Below are positions 28,372 to 37,795 of a stretch of 64,000 nt of DNA, one piece after another. Within the stretch, counting starts at the first letter, position 1. Every line of letters begins with the position of its first letter. The translations under genes and the position numbers were made by a program. A model generated the notes under the pieces. It was not told the DNA's origin, did no database searches, and worked only from the letters and a program-made list of their open reading frames with translations. This DNA comes from Candidatus Zixiibacteriota bacterium (GTDB taxonomy: Bacteria > Zixibacteria > MSB-5A5 > GN15 > FEB-12): contig JACZXB010000007.1 in assembly GCA_022571845.1 (NCBI GenBank), positions 108,195-172,194 on the forward strand. The letters are read 5' to 3'.

Positions 28372-29652
28372 TTACTTCTTCCCAAGCCAATTATTCATAC
28401 CCTTAAAATGTTTTTTATACGCCCCATAAATATTAACTGGAATATCATCAGGCTTGTGTGGGTATCCATCTAACTCACCTTTGCAATATGAATACCATTC
28501 CTTGCTATTTTTTAACTTGAGTGTTCGTACAAATTCTCTGGCTTCTTCAAATGAACGCATTTTTCTTTTTTGATTCGCAATTCTTCCTGTCCCAAGCCAA
28601 TCAGCCACACTCTTAAATTCGTTCTTATAACTCCTCCGAGGTGAAGTCGGAATGTCATCTGGTTTTGGTGCGTATCCGACTAAGTCACCGTTGCAATAAG
28701 ATCTCCATTCAATTTCACTTTTCAATCCAAGCGTTCGTACAAATTCTCTGGATTCTTCAAATGGACGCCATCTTCTATATCGAAAAGAAACAGAGCCTGT
28801 CCCAAGCCAATCACCCCAATTGACCCAACCCTTCTTCTTATACGCAACTTGAGGTGCCTTTGGCAAATTCTTGGGCATTGGCGGTAAGTTCTCATACTCT
28901 CCCCGAATATATTTTCTCCATTGGGTATATGATTTAAGTTTCAATTGATGGACAAATTTCTTGGCATCTACATACGACAACCGAAGTTCCTTTAAAGTTT
29001 CATAGCCTAACCAGTCTGGATAATCTACCCATCCATCATTTTTGTATGAAAATGTGGGAGTCTTAGGAATATCAAGAGGAAGTTTAGGAAGTAAAGTAAT
29101 TTCTCCTCTACAATACTTAATCCATTCGTTATAGTTTCTTAGACCCAGCTTTCTTACGAATTCCCTCGCTTCAAGAAAGTCCCTCTTTTTAACATGAGGC
29201 CTCTTTCCTGCACCATAACTATAACCTAACCAATCAACGTAACTTATCCACCCATCATTTCCATAGCTCCTATGAGGTTGAGTTGGCACGTTTCCTGGGA
29301 GAGGTCCTTTAGCAAAATTTTGCCACTCTGCAATTGACTTGAAGCCCAAGCTTCGAATATATTTTCTGGCATCGATAAACGGAAGATAATCTGCTTTTTT
29401 CTTCCTCTTTTTCTTCGAATATGCTTTTTTACAATTGGATGAAGTCTTATTTTCTCCCCTTATCCAATTTGCCCAACTAATCCACCCACTGCCCTTATAA
29501 ACTCGATTTGGTGACTTAGGAATATCGAATGGAAGCTCCTTTAAACCTTGAATTTCCCCTCTAACATAAGCATACCACTTTTCTTGTTTTCTTAGCTTCA
29601 AATCAAATACAAATAATCGAGCTTCTTCATATGACCTCCATTTAGAACCCAA
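28372..29652 (-). CDS. INT_rpt-type six-repeat protein
   Basis: A 426-residue protein made almost entirely of six ~60-residue repeats: 'F-x-EAR-x-FVR-x-L-x-LKS-x-x-EW-x-x-Y-x-x-G-E' followed by 'P-x-DIP-x-x-P-x-x-x-Y-K-x-x-W-x-x-x-x-DWLG'. This matches the phage-integrase repeat unit (INT_rpt), also seen in helicase-linked proteins. No catalytic domain is attached. The start is TTG with GGGGAGG at good spacing, and the nuclease stop lies 4 bp upstream. It probably binds DNA or protein partners of the nuclease. Confidence 0.75.
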   Translation of the reverse strand: MGSKWRSYEEARLFVFDLKLRKQEKWYAYVRGEIQGLKELPFDIPKSPNRVYKGSGWISWANWIRGENKTSSNCKKAYSKKKRKKKADYLPFIDARKYIRSLGFKSIAEWQNFAKGPLPGNVPTQPHRSYGNDGWISYVDWLGYSYGAGKRPHVKKRDFLEAREFVRKLGLRNYNEWIKYCRGEITLLPKLPLDIPKTPTFSYKNDGWVDYPDWLGYETLKELRLSYVDAKKFVHQLKLKSYTQWRKYIRGEYENLPPMPKNLPKAPQVAYKKKGWVNWGDWLGTGSVSFRYRRWRPFEESREFVRTLGLKSEIEWRSYCNGDLVGYAPKPDDIPTSPRRSYKNEFKSVADWLGTGRIANQKRKMRSFEEAREFVRTLKLKNSKEWYSYCKGELDGYPHKPDDIPVNIYGAYKKHFKGMNNWLGKK

Positions 29653-29656
29653 CCGA

Positions 29657-30886
29657 TCATTCCTCCCCCGGCTTTTTGTAATTCACCCGCACGGTGGCAG
29701 ACTCTTTTTGGCGGATAAATTCTTTCAATATCTCTAGTTCGTTTTCAGGCAGGCGTTTCTTTTGGTAAGCGTCTCTTAAGAGTGCAGTAGTATCGACTGT
29801 CATATATTCGTCGTGCCCCAGCTTACGGATTTTGCTGACCAGTTCGGCAAATGCCTCGGCGCTTTCGGTTTTCGTAACAAACTTCTCCTGCTGCTTGATA
29901 ATGACTTTGACATCGGCGCCTTCGGCCTCAAAAGAGCTGAAGCCGGTCAGCCTGCTCATCTCTGTTATCTCTGCTTTGAGAGTCTCAAACTCTGATGTCA
30001 CTTCGTTTTTTTTGGTATGCAGTTCGACTAAGCGGTTGGCAATTTCTCTGGCTTTTTTAGCTCTTTCGATTTCATCTAAATCTTCAAACTCAGATCCGTC
30101 ATCACTCATCAGCCGCTGGTGAATCTTGGCCGGGCAATGCTGAAAATATTCGCAGTAGCTGCAGTAGCCCCCTTCTTTGGGCAGGAAATTACCAAGCCGC
30201 CCGGCGTCCTGAACTTCTAAGACGGCGTTTCGGTATTCATTGGCTACCAGGTCAAGCTCATCGGCGGACATTTTGTACCTGATAATTTCATCTTTGCGCA
30301 GATAGAAATGGGTAAGTTCTACATCTTTGTATTGCGGGTGGTTAGCCTGCAGCGCCAGCCGGTATAAACCCATCTGATAGTAGAATCCTTTTTCTGTGTG
30401 ACTGTAAATTTTGTTGCCGGTTTTGAAATCGCGGATTTCTATGGTGCCGTCTTCTCTTTTAAGAAGCAGATCAATAATAGCTGTAAACTTAAACGAGGTA
30501 CCGGGCAGCTCAAATCTCAGTCTCATTTCAGAACCCAGCAGAACGCCCTCGTTAAAGGGCTGATACTTGTTATAATATTTTTCGAGCATCTCGCGGCCGA
30601 TTCGAATGTAATCATCAATCGTATACATTTCGCTGGCCGGTACGATATGCGCCCGTTTCGGTTTTTCCCAATGAGCATGGTAAGTCTCCAGCAGTTTTTC
30701 AAGAGGATATTCGATGCTGTCTGAGACATGCTTGTACAAATCTTTGAGCGACCTGTGCACGGCATCACCAAGATAGAGGTCGGCAGAAATACGGACGGGC
30801 ACTTCGATTCGGTCAATATATTTGAACTTATATTTCTGCGGGCACTGGTCAAATAAGTTTAATGCTGAATAACTGTACTGTGCCAT
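29657..30886 (-). CDS. PD-(D/E)XK nuclease, RecB/Cas4-like
   Basis: A 409-residue protein opening with YSYSALNLFDQCPQKYKFKY, the N-terminal Cys-bearing helix of RecB-family/PDDEXK_1 nucleases. The active site is visible as TIEIRDFKTG (D-x-K) and the later QMGLYRLAL helix. A C-terminal YCSYCEYFQHCPA supplies the other Cys for an iron-sulfur cluster. A coiled-coil tail (about 255-330) follows. It is predicted to be a DNA exonuclease or endonuclease. The downstream INT_rpt gene is coupled, so they may form a DNA-processing pair. Confidence 0.85.
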   Translation of the reverse strand: MAQYSYSALNLFDQCPQKYKFKYIDRIEVPVRISADLYLGDAVHRSLKDLYKHVSDSIEYPLEKLLETYHAHWEKPKRAHIVPASEMYTIDDYIRIGREMLEKYYNKYQPFNEGVLLGSEMRLRFELPGTSFKFTAIIDLLLKREDGTIEIRDFKTGNKIYSHTEKGFYYQMGLYRLALQANHPQYKDVELTHFYLRKDEIIRYKMSADELDLVANEYRNAVLEVQDAGRLGNFLPKEGGYCSYCEYFQHCPAKIHQRLMSDDGSEFEDLDEIERAKKAREIANRLVELHTKKNEVTSEFETLKAEITEMSRLTGFSSFEAEGADVKVIIKQQEKFVTKTESAEAFAELVSKIRKLGHDEYMTVDTTALLRDAYQKKRLPENELEILKEFIRQKESATVRVNYKKPGEE

Positions 30887-30902
30887 TTTGAAAACCTCTA
30901 TT

Positions 30903-31913
30903 TTAGTTTTTTGAGGCGTGCGACAAAAGCTCTCTCAAAAAACCGAGCCCCAGCCCGAAATGAATCGCCGGAAAAATAACCAGACCGTATAACAAACAGC
31001 CTAAGTAATGCCGCTGCACGGCCAGATAACCGGAAAAAAATATAACCACTAACAGGTAGACAAAAACCATTTGCCTGAAATAGTCAAACATTGTCGTCGA
31101 GAAAAAGGAAAACACTAAGAGTACAAAAAACGCCCCGACCCCAAACCCTGCCAGCCATTGCATTACGGAGTATTCGTCATGTTTTCTGGCAAACCGAAAG
31201 CGTCCCTTGCCATAGCGGTACATCTGCGACCATAGTTTACGGAAAGTCTCCGGCGGATAATAAGCCTGTCTTATTTTTTGAGTCAGGTAAGATTTTAATC
31301 CGGCAAGTTTTAAGCGATAGTTAAATTCGACCTCTTCGCAGCCGTCAAATGATTCATCAAAATAACCTACTTTATCAAAAACCGAGCGAAGATACATAGC
31401 GCCTGAAGAAATCGGGTCAATCGGTCCCTCGAATCCTTCAACAATCTCCTGCCCCGGACGATGCCCCAATATCGACGAGCGGCAATAGGCTGTTGAAGTT
31501 TGAAATTCATTACTGTCCGGCGGCGCCAGAGGCTGTGGACGGCAGAGGCAATCGGACTCTGTCGATTCAAAAGTTTCGACCACGCTGCGGATTATATCTT
31601 TGGTCGGGAAATAGCTGCGGACATCTAGCGTCATCAGATATGGCGCAGTGGTGTTCTTGATTCCAAGATTGTATCCCGAGGCCTGCAAGCCAGTCGCGTT
31701 ATCCAGAATTTTTAAAGAACCAAAGCGCTTCTTGAATTTTTCCACTACAGTTCGGGAATTGTCTCGCGAATGACCCAGTGTGACTACAATTTCGATTTTG
31801 TCCATCGGGAAATCCTGGAGATATACCTGATCCAGCAGACGGCTGATATGTTTCTCGTCGTTTTTAACCGGAATAACGATGGCAACTTTGAATTTCGATT
31901 TCCTGACAGGCAA
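30903..31913 (-). CDS. Family 2 glycosyltransferase with C-terminal membrane helices
   Basis: A 336-residue protein. The N-terminal GT-A domain shows VAIVIPVKNDEKHISRLL, 'DFPMDKIEIVV' and a 'LMTLDVRSYF' acidic segment. The catalytic-base region is 'FDGCEEVEFNYRLKLAG'. Three membrane segments follow (about 245-330). It resembles ExoA-type membrane glycosyltransferases that build surface polysaccharide. It starts on TTG preceded by GAGGGAAAG. It probably uses a nucleotide sugar on a lipid-linked acceptor at the inner membrane. Confidence 0.82.
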   Translation of the reverse strand: MPVRKSKFKVAIVIPVKNDEKHISRLLDQVYLQDFPMDKIEIVVTLGHSRDNSRTVVEKFKKRFGSLKILDNATGLQASGYNLGIKNTTAPYLMTLDVRSYFPTKDIIRSVVETFESTESDCLCRPQPLAPPDSNEFQTSTAYCRSSILGHRPGQEIVEGFEGPIDPISSGAMYLRSVFDKVGYFDESFDGCEEVEFNYRLKLAGLKSYLTQKIRQAYYPPETFRKLWSQMYRYGKGRFRFARKHDEYSVMQWLAGFGVGAFFVLLVFSFFSTTMFDYFRQMVFVYLLVVIFFSGYLAVQRHYLGCLLYGLVIFPAIHFGLGLGFLRELLSHASKN

Positions 31914-32027
31914 AGTCTTTCCCTCTGTTTTTGACTATTTACTGAGTAACGAATGATAGCCTGTTACCTAAACTCGTTCAAGCAAAAAGTCGGTTTTATG
32001 GCAAAATGTGATACGGCAGTAAAGATT

Positions 32028-33062
32028 CTAAGGCTTTGGCAGCTTTTTGGCCTCACTTGATATTTTGGCTACTGTCTCGGGTGATTCGATAAGGTCAATA
32101 ATCGCATCGGTCAGTCCGCCGACATCATTATGCCTGACCAGAATACCATTTCGATTGTGCTCAATCAATTCTCTGGAACCGAAAGTGTCGAAACTTATTA
32201 CCGGCAATCCGGCAGACATGGCACAGGTCATGGCAACTGCAACAGTTTCTGAAAAAGAACAGTTTATATAAAGATCCGCCTCGGCAAACGATTTCCGCAA
32301 GGAAGCGGAGTCGTCTAATACCCGACAGTCAACACCATTGAGAGTTCTCATTGCGGCAGACATCTGCAATTCAATTAGATATTCTTCATGGGTCAGTACG
32401 ATCAGTTCTGTCCGCGGATATTTCTGCTTTACCAGTTCAAACGCCTTTAACAGGGTAAACAGACCGGCCGATTGGCCCTTTCGCTCAACTACCAGCAGGC
32501 TTGGTTGAACCGAGACTATCTCTTTTTTCTCATAAAATTTCGCATCACAAGGAGGCAAGTAGAGTTTGCTTTTGATTTTTTTTCTCAGAAGCTGTCGCTG
32601 TAAAAATCTGCTGGCCACGAAAACTCTGTCGCAGATAGTTAAGACCGCCCGAACAAACCAGCCGGGAGTGCCCTCGATTGATTCCCCCGGATAATAAAAC
32701 AGACTGACTTTTTTGCCAAAAAACCTGCCGATTAATACCAGGGGCAGCACGCTCTTTAAAAACGGACCAAAACCAGCGTAAACGATTTCAACTGAACCTG
32801 CGCCGGGCATTAGTCTGAGAAATTTCTGCCATTTATGATATGCTGAACTGAGCTGAGCGGACTCGATCAAAATTACAGAGTCCGTCTCATTTTGACTATC
32901 TTTGGACTTACTGAGCTTTCGCTTATAGATTTCGGCAATCGCCCGCCCGGTCGCAAAAGGGTTTCGCCCGGCTTCGATTATCAGCCTCGTTTTTGAGCGT
33001 TCTTCAGTGAGAGCGCCGGCAAATTCATGCCCTCTTAGTATTTGTTCTCTGCTTTGGCTCAT
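32028..33062 (-). CDS. GT4-like glycosyltransferase
   Basis: A 344-residue protein with GT-B architecture. The C-terminal half shows typical GT4 features: 'TELIVLTHEEYLIELQ', 'FAEADLYINCSFSETVAVAM' and 'SAGLPVISFDTFGSRELI', in which a Glu in the E-x7-E-like region should bind the donor sugar nucleotide. It is codirectional with the GT2 gene (114 bp upstream of it), so both may work on one surface glycan. Confidence 0.8.
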   Translation of the reverse strand: MSQSREQILRGHEFAGALTEERSKTRLIIEAGRNPFATGRAIAEIYKRKLSKSKDSQNETDSVILIESAQLSSAYHKWQKFLRLMPGAGSVEIVYAGFGPFLKSVLPLVLIGRFFGKKVSLFYYPGESIEGTPGWFVRAVLTICDRVFVASRFLQRQLLRKKIKSKLYLPPCDAKFYEKKEIVSVQPSLLVVERKGQSAGLFTLLKAFELVKQKYPRTELIVLTHEEYLIELQMSAAMRTLNGVDCRVLDDSASLRKSFAEADLYINCSFSETVAVAMTCAMSAGLPVISFDTFGSRELIEHNRNGILVRHNDVGGLTDAIIDLIESPETVAKISSEAKKLPKP

Positions 33063-33185
33063 CGCTTATTTTACTGCTAAGTCCCCAAAAAGTGCCAAAT
33101 TTTGCCTCAAGTTTAAGTTTGTGCCGGTTTTGGTCAATGCTTATTCTTAAGTTGCTTTGAATCAACCAGAAAGCGAGTTTATCTT

Positions 33186-34445
33186 ATGACAGGCAAAAGT
33201 GGCAATATTATTCTTATCGGCATGATAGCAGGAGCAGCCCTGGGCGTAATGGGCGGACTCTGGCTTGGAGATGTTTTTCTGGCTACCGCCTTTATCGGTA
33301 CTATCTTTCTAAACGCCCTTAATATGGTAGTCATTCCGCTGGTTGTCGCCTCTATGATAGTGGGCATCACCTCGCTGGGCGATATCAGCAAACTCGGCCG
33401 CACCAGCGGCAAGACTATTTTGTTCTATATGACCACTACCGGCATGTCGGTTTTTGTCGGCCTGATTCTGGTCAATATAATTCATCCGGGCAGCGGGGTC
33501 GAACTCTGGCAGACTGAGATTCCTGAGATGGTCAAGTCCAGTGATAAAAAGGGCATAATCGATGTCATCATCGGGCTTGTTCCCAAAAATGTTTTCAAGG
33601 CGGCCGCCGAAGGCAAGATTTTACCTCTGATAGTTTTTTCACTTCTGCTGGGCGGAGTGCTTTCGGCCATCGGCGAAAAAGCCAGAACGGTTATAAGTTT
33701 CTTTGAAGGCTTCAGCCTGGCCATGATGAAAATTGTCCATCTGATAATTTATATTGCCCCTCTGGGTGTTATGTCTTTGATAGGCACCATCATTGCCCAA
33801 AACCGCGACTCGGTCGAACAGTTAGTTTCCGGATTGGGCTGGTATTCGTTTACGGTAATCTTAGGCCTGTCAATTCATGGTCTGATAACCCTGCCGCTAT
33901 TACTTAAATATTTGGGCAACAGAAAACCATTCCCCTACTTCCTGAACATGGGACCTGCTTTGACAACCGCTTTCACGACTGCTTCTTCGTCAGCAACATT
34001 GCCGATTACAATCGAATCGGTTGAGGTAAAGAATAAAGTCGACAGCCGGGCCGCTTCGTTTGTTTTGCCACTGGGTGCCACTATCAATATGGACGGCACC
34101 GCCCTTTACGAAGCTGTGGCGGCCATGTTTATCGCCCAGATTTGGGGAATAGAATTAACCTTCGGTCAGCAGGTAATCATCTTTTTGACTGCGACATTGG
34201 CTTCTGTTGGCGCTGCCGGTATACCGCACGCCGGTACAGTAATGATGGTCATGGTCTTAAATGCCGTCGGTTTGCCGCTTGAAGGCATCGGTCTGATATT
34301 TGCGATTGACTGGTTCCTGGATAGATGCCGGACGACTGTCAATGTCTGGGGCGACTCAGTCGGCGCCGCAGTAATAGCTGAAACCAAAGAATTCAGCAAT
34401 AGCGGCGGCGGCACGATATTGAGCAGATTGTTCGGGAAAAAATAA
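33186..34445 (+). CDS. Dicarboxylate/amino acid:cation symporter (DAACS family)
   Basis: A 419-residue multipass protein of the GltP/DctA type. The diagnostic motifs are the serine-rich re-entrant loop TTASSSATLPITIE, the NMDGTALYE motif in TM7 and 'DWFLDRCRTTVNVWGDS' in TM8, which contact substrate and Na+/H+. It should import glutamate, aspartate or C4-dicarboxylates. It stands alone, divergent from the glycosyltransferases. Confidence 0.95.
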   Translation: MTGKSGNIILIGMIAGAALGVMGGLWLGDVFLATAFIGTIFLNALNMVVIPLVVASMIVGITSLGDISKLGRTSGKTILFYMTTTGMSVFVGLILVNIIHPGSGVELWQTEIPEMVKSSDKKGIIDVIIGLVPKNVFKAAAEGKILPLIVFSLLLGGVLSAIGEKARTVISFFEGFSLAMMKIVHLIIYIAPLGVMSLIGTIIAQNRDSVEQLVSGLGWYSFTVILGLSIHGLITLPLLLKYLGNRKPFPYFLNMGPALTTAFTTASSSATLPITIESVEVKNKVDSRAASFVLPLGATINMDGTALYEAVAAMFIAQIWGIELTFGQQVIIFLTATLASVGAAGIPHAGTVMMVMVLNAVGLPLEGIGLIFAIDWFLDRCRTTVNVWGDSVGAAVIAETKEFSNSGGGTILSRLFGKK

Positions 34446-34511
34446 TTTAGATACGTAATGCAATCGTCACCCTGAGCGGAGTCGAAGGGTCGAAGGGTCA
34501 GCCCCCTTAAA

Positions 34512-34690
34512 TTCTTGTGTAGGTCAGGAGTCTTGCTTTCCTGGCATTAACAAACTCATTTCTTGTGTAGGTCAGGAGTCTTGCTTTCCTGGCATTAACA
34601 AACTCATTTCTTGTGTAGGTCAGGAGTCTTGTACTCCTGACTATTAACATCAATTGTCAGGACCGCAAGGGTCCTGACCTACAATTATAC
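34512..34690. repeat. Tandem 48-bp repeat with hairpin end
   Basis: A unit starting ttcttgtgtaggtcaggag repeats exactly at 48-bp spacing (starts 34512, 34560, 34608); the third copy diverges after about 22 bp. An inverted partner ending in gtcctgacctacaa closes the array. It is non-coding and not a CRISPR: there are no spacers. Confidence 0.85.
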
Positions 34691-34729
34691 TATTAGCGAG
34701 TGCCTCACCATTTAGGGCCTGTTGACAAA

Positions 34730-34850
34730 CCCCGTTAAGTCATTGCGAGGAGCGAAGTGACGAAGCAATCTCTGCTCGTGTTTTAACGATTGAGATTGCC
34801 GCGCTGCGCTCGTAATGACTGATTTGGAACTTTTTCAACAAGCCCCTTAT
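34730..34850. repeat. Dispersed MITE-like inverted repeat
   Basis: gtcattgcgaggagcgaag ... caatctc and its mirror gagattgccgcg ... gctcgtaatgac form a long imperfect hairpin, flanked by 'ttgacaaac' and 'tttcaacaag'. This is a non-autonomous repeat type scattered in many bacterial genomes. It lies between the symporter and the TonB receptor genes. Confidence 0.6.
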
Positions 34851-34878
34851 GGTGGGTTCCCGTAAAAATTTTCAGAAT

Positions 34879-37518
34879 CTAAAACGAAACCTTTAGCCCG
34901 AAATAATACTGTCTCGGGTTCCAGTAATTAATGGGAAGCTGCTGTTTGATTTGGTATTTCTCTTCGCCTGTTAAACCTGTCCGGTCGGGCTGGCTATTAG
35001 CTTGAACAAATGTCTGTCCATCAGTCGTGGTTAACCAACGGGTGGAATTTGGCAATCCGGAGCCGTTCCAGTAATCAGATGCATTGGCTCTGTCGAACAA
35101 GTTGTTAGCACTAACATAAGGCGTTACTTGGATATTACCCCTCTTAAAAGTTTTTTCCACCCTGAAATCTATTGAAAATGTCCATTTGCCACGCCTTGAG
35201 TTTCTTGTATCTATTTGGATAGGAGCAAAAGCACCCAGTGTAGCATCGTTGTAAATTTGCATAGGGGTGTAAGGAAGTGCAGTGCCTGCCTTAGCAATTA
35301 GATTTAGGAATAATCCGTCAAGTATACCAGCTCGCTTTAGCTCGTCGCTTAAGTTATCCCTGTAGTCGAGTTCAAACATGCCTATCAGTTTGTGAGTTTG
35401 GTCATAGTCAAGCGGAGGAGTTGAAACCGGCACATTTGAATTTACCCAGGCGACATTTCCAAATGAAGTTGGATAAGAACCGGTGCCTTTGGCGTCTGTA
35501 TAAGTGTAGCCCAATCGTAGCCGGGCATGATCGGCAGTCTGAATATTTGCAGTCAATTCTACTCCAAGAACATCTACCTCATTAGAGTTGCCGTATGTGG
35601 CGAATGAAGTCGGTCGTGAAGGCTGATTGAATACTTGTACTTTTCCGTCTTGGCTTTTAAAGTAACCACTGAGCTCAACAAAGGAACTGTTCTCGAAATC
35701 TAATCGTGTGCGCAGTTCAATAAACGAACTCTTCTGAGGCTGTAAAGCAGAATTTCCCAAAGCAATGTAATAACCACCTGTCACTATCTTAAATTCAACA
35801 TAATCATAGTCGTTAAAAATGAATTTGTAGGGTGCTTTTTGATAAGAAATGCCGGAATTGAATTGAATATTGAAGGCTTCAGTAAATGGTATTAATAAAG
35901 AAGACCTTACTGACAATCTGGTAAACTTGTCAACTTGTTCCAAATCTTGGAGATCTAAAGTCATAATCGAAGTATCATTGGTAAAGATTGTGTCAAACTG
36001 AAGGGAATCAGGGTCAAGTGGAAGTGCCTGGTTTCTGGGAGCGAGGGTATTATAGTCAAAGATGTCAAGACGAACACCACTCAATAATTCGACGCTTCCA
36101 AATTTTATTTCATTCTCTATAGTAAAAGACAATTCCGTTGGGTGTTTGGTTTCGTTTCTCCAATCAGATGGATCGGCTTCATTACCAATTTCATCATAAC
36201 CGTAATTGATCGCGTCCTGAAATCCACCACTTTGACTACCTCTAAAAACAACCGTCGGGAACAAATGCTGATAGTATCTGATAGCACTCTTGCTGTACTC
36301 AATTCCCATAACAGTACTGTGAGATTCAGAAAACTGACGCTGTAATTGTCCTCTCAGAGTAACCACTTCGGACTTATGCTTGATATAGTCGCTGTAGACA
36401 TGTGCTTCGTCGCCACTCGTTACAAATTGACGCTGTTGTCCGTCTACGGTTAGAGTACTATAGACAACAGGTGTATTGGGATCATCGAACGACCTGAATA
36501 AATTGCCAGACAAATTTCCGGGGTTCCCCCCCGGCCGGCCGTAAGCCCAGAGGTCTTGGCGGTAAACGCCATCACCACTGAATCGCTCGGACTTGAAATA
36601 TGAAGCCGAAAGTGAAAAAATAGTTTTCTCCGGTTCTAATTCGTATCGCAGATTGCCGCCAAAAAGCAAATTATCGTCATCATGATAGGGAGTATGTTCT
36701 ATATTAAAATAATACGAATGCAGATACTCGCTCCATTCACTATTGGAACCATCGAGATTTGCACTAATGCTTATCTTTTCGCTAAAGTCATAGTCCAGTT
36801 TCGCGTGATAAGCCCAGCTTTCGTTCCAGTTGTTTGGCAAACGATTGGGGCTTTCCGGCAGCGACTTGTCAGTTATCCAGGATGGGTTCCTGTCATCAAG
36901 CTGACGACGTTCTACCAGTCCGAACATTCTGCCTTTGTTAGTGCCTGGAATAGGTCCGCTAATTCCTGCCGTGTAATAATTTTGACCAAAATCTGAACCG
37001 ATACTATTGTCCGAGAAAATTTCGGCAAACCCTCTGTATTCGTCCGTTCCGGACAAAGTCTGCATACTTATTACACTCGAAGTGGCATTACCAAATTTTA
37101 AGGGAATGTACCCCGGATAGAACTCCAATCGTTTCAAGGCATAGGTGCTGAACGAACCAATGTATAGACCCGTCACGGGATCGTTTATTCTGATGCCGTT
37201 TAGATAAAACCCATTTTCGTAGTCCCTTCCTCCCCTTACATGCAATTCAAATGAATTAATCGCATCTCGCTGAATTGCAAACGAACCAGCTTGACGAACG
37301 TTATCCTGAATAACAACCACCCCATTTTGCAGACCAATCAATTCTTCGATCGTTCTATACGGCAGTGAACGTATCTCAGCTGTGGTCAGAGTAGTCTGCG
37401 AGATTGTGCCTTGTTTGAGTGTAAGCGAGTCCGTCTCATTATCACTGCCGGCCAGGGCCGTGCTGTTGAAATTAAGTAGAAGAAAAACCTGAAGTATAAT
37501 GGTATGAGAAATCTTCAT
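34879..37518 (-). CDS. TonB-dependent outer-membrane receptor
   Basis: An 879-residue protein with a signal peptide (about 1-23). The plug domain (about 35-150) shows TAEIRSLPYRTIEELIGLQN and 'VRGGRDYENGFYLNGIRIND'. The rest is a beta-barrel with repeated aromatic strands ending in the membrane-insertion signal YYFGLKVSF. No N-terminal carboxypeptidase-like extension is present. It should import a large substrate across the outer membrane using TonB energy. The substrate is not indicated by neighbours. Confidence 0.9.
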   Translation of the reverse strand: MKISHTIILQVFLLLNFNSTALAGSDNETDSLTLKQGTISQTTLTTAEIRSLPYRTIEELIGLQNGVVVIQDNVRQAGSFAIQRDAINSFELHVRGGRDYENGFYLNGIRINDPVTGLYIGSFSTYALKRLEFYPGYIPLKFGNATSSVISMQTLSGTDEYRGFAEIFSDNSIGSDFGQNYYTAGISGPIPGTNKGRMFGLVERRQLDDRNPSWITDKSLPESPNRLPNNWNESWAYHAKLDYDFSEKISISANLDGSNSEWSEYLHSYYFNIEHTPYHDDDNLLFGGNLRYELEPEKTIFSLSASYFKSERFSGDGVYRQDLWAYGRPGGNPGNLSGNLFRSFDDPNTPVVYSTLTVDGQQRQFVTSGDEAHVYSDYIKHKSEVVTLRGQLQRQFSESHSTVMGIEYSKSAIRYYQHLFPTVVFRGSQSGGFQDAINYGYDEIGNEADPSDWRNETKHPTELSFTIENEIKFGSVELLSGVRLDIFDYNTLAPRNQALPLDPDSLQFDTIFTNDTSIMTLDLQDLEQVDKFTRLSVRSSLLIPFTEAFNIQFNSGISYQKAPYKFIFNDYDYVEFKIVTGGYYIALGNSALQPQKSSFIELRTRLDFENSSFVELSGYFKSQDGKVQVFNQPSRPTSFATYGNSNEVDVLGVELTANIQTADHARLRLGYTYTDAKGTGSYPTSFGNVAWVNSNVPVSTPPLDYDQTHKLIGMFELDYRDNLSDELKRAGILDGLFLNLIAKAGTALPYTPMQIYNDATLGAFAPIQIDTRNSRRGKWTFSIDFRVEKTFKRGNIQVTPYVSANNLFDRANASDYWNGSGLPNSTRWLTTTDGQTFVQANSQPDRTGLTGEEKYQIKQQLPINYWNPRQYYFGLKVSF

Positions 37519-37795
37519 GAAACTTTACTCCTGAAATGTTATCGTGACTTGAAATTCAATATATTCTCCAAAAGGCAAAAAAGTCAACCCTTCTGCCACC
37601 ACTTGCAGGCATTCTGGCCACCGCCTGTCAGATTAACTTGTTGCAATATCACACGTTCAACCGAATGCTCTCTTTGGGCTGGCTTGTTCTCAACCTAATA
37701 AGGGCTTGCATACAACATTCGAAGTGTTATCTTTCAGTATCTTATCTATCTTAGGTTTATATGTAAATCTACTACCCGGCGGAAAGAGAGCAAGT

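Noticed and set aside
28372..29652. INT_rpt protein as an integrase
   Set aside because: No tyrosine or serine recombinase catalytic domain is attached.
34512..34690. Regular 48-bp repeats as a CRISPR array
   Set aside because: The units are directly adjacent with no unique spacers, only three copies are present and no cas gene lies nearby.
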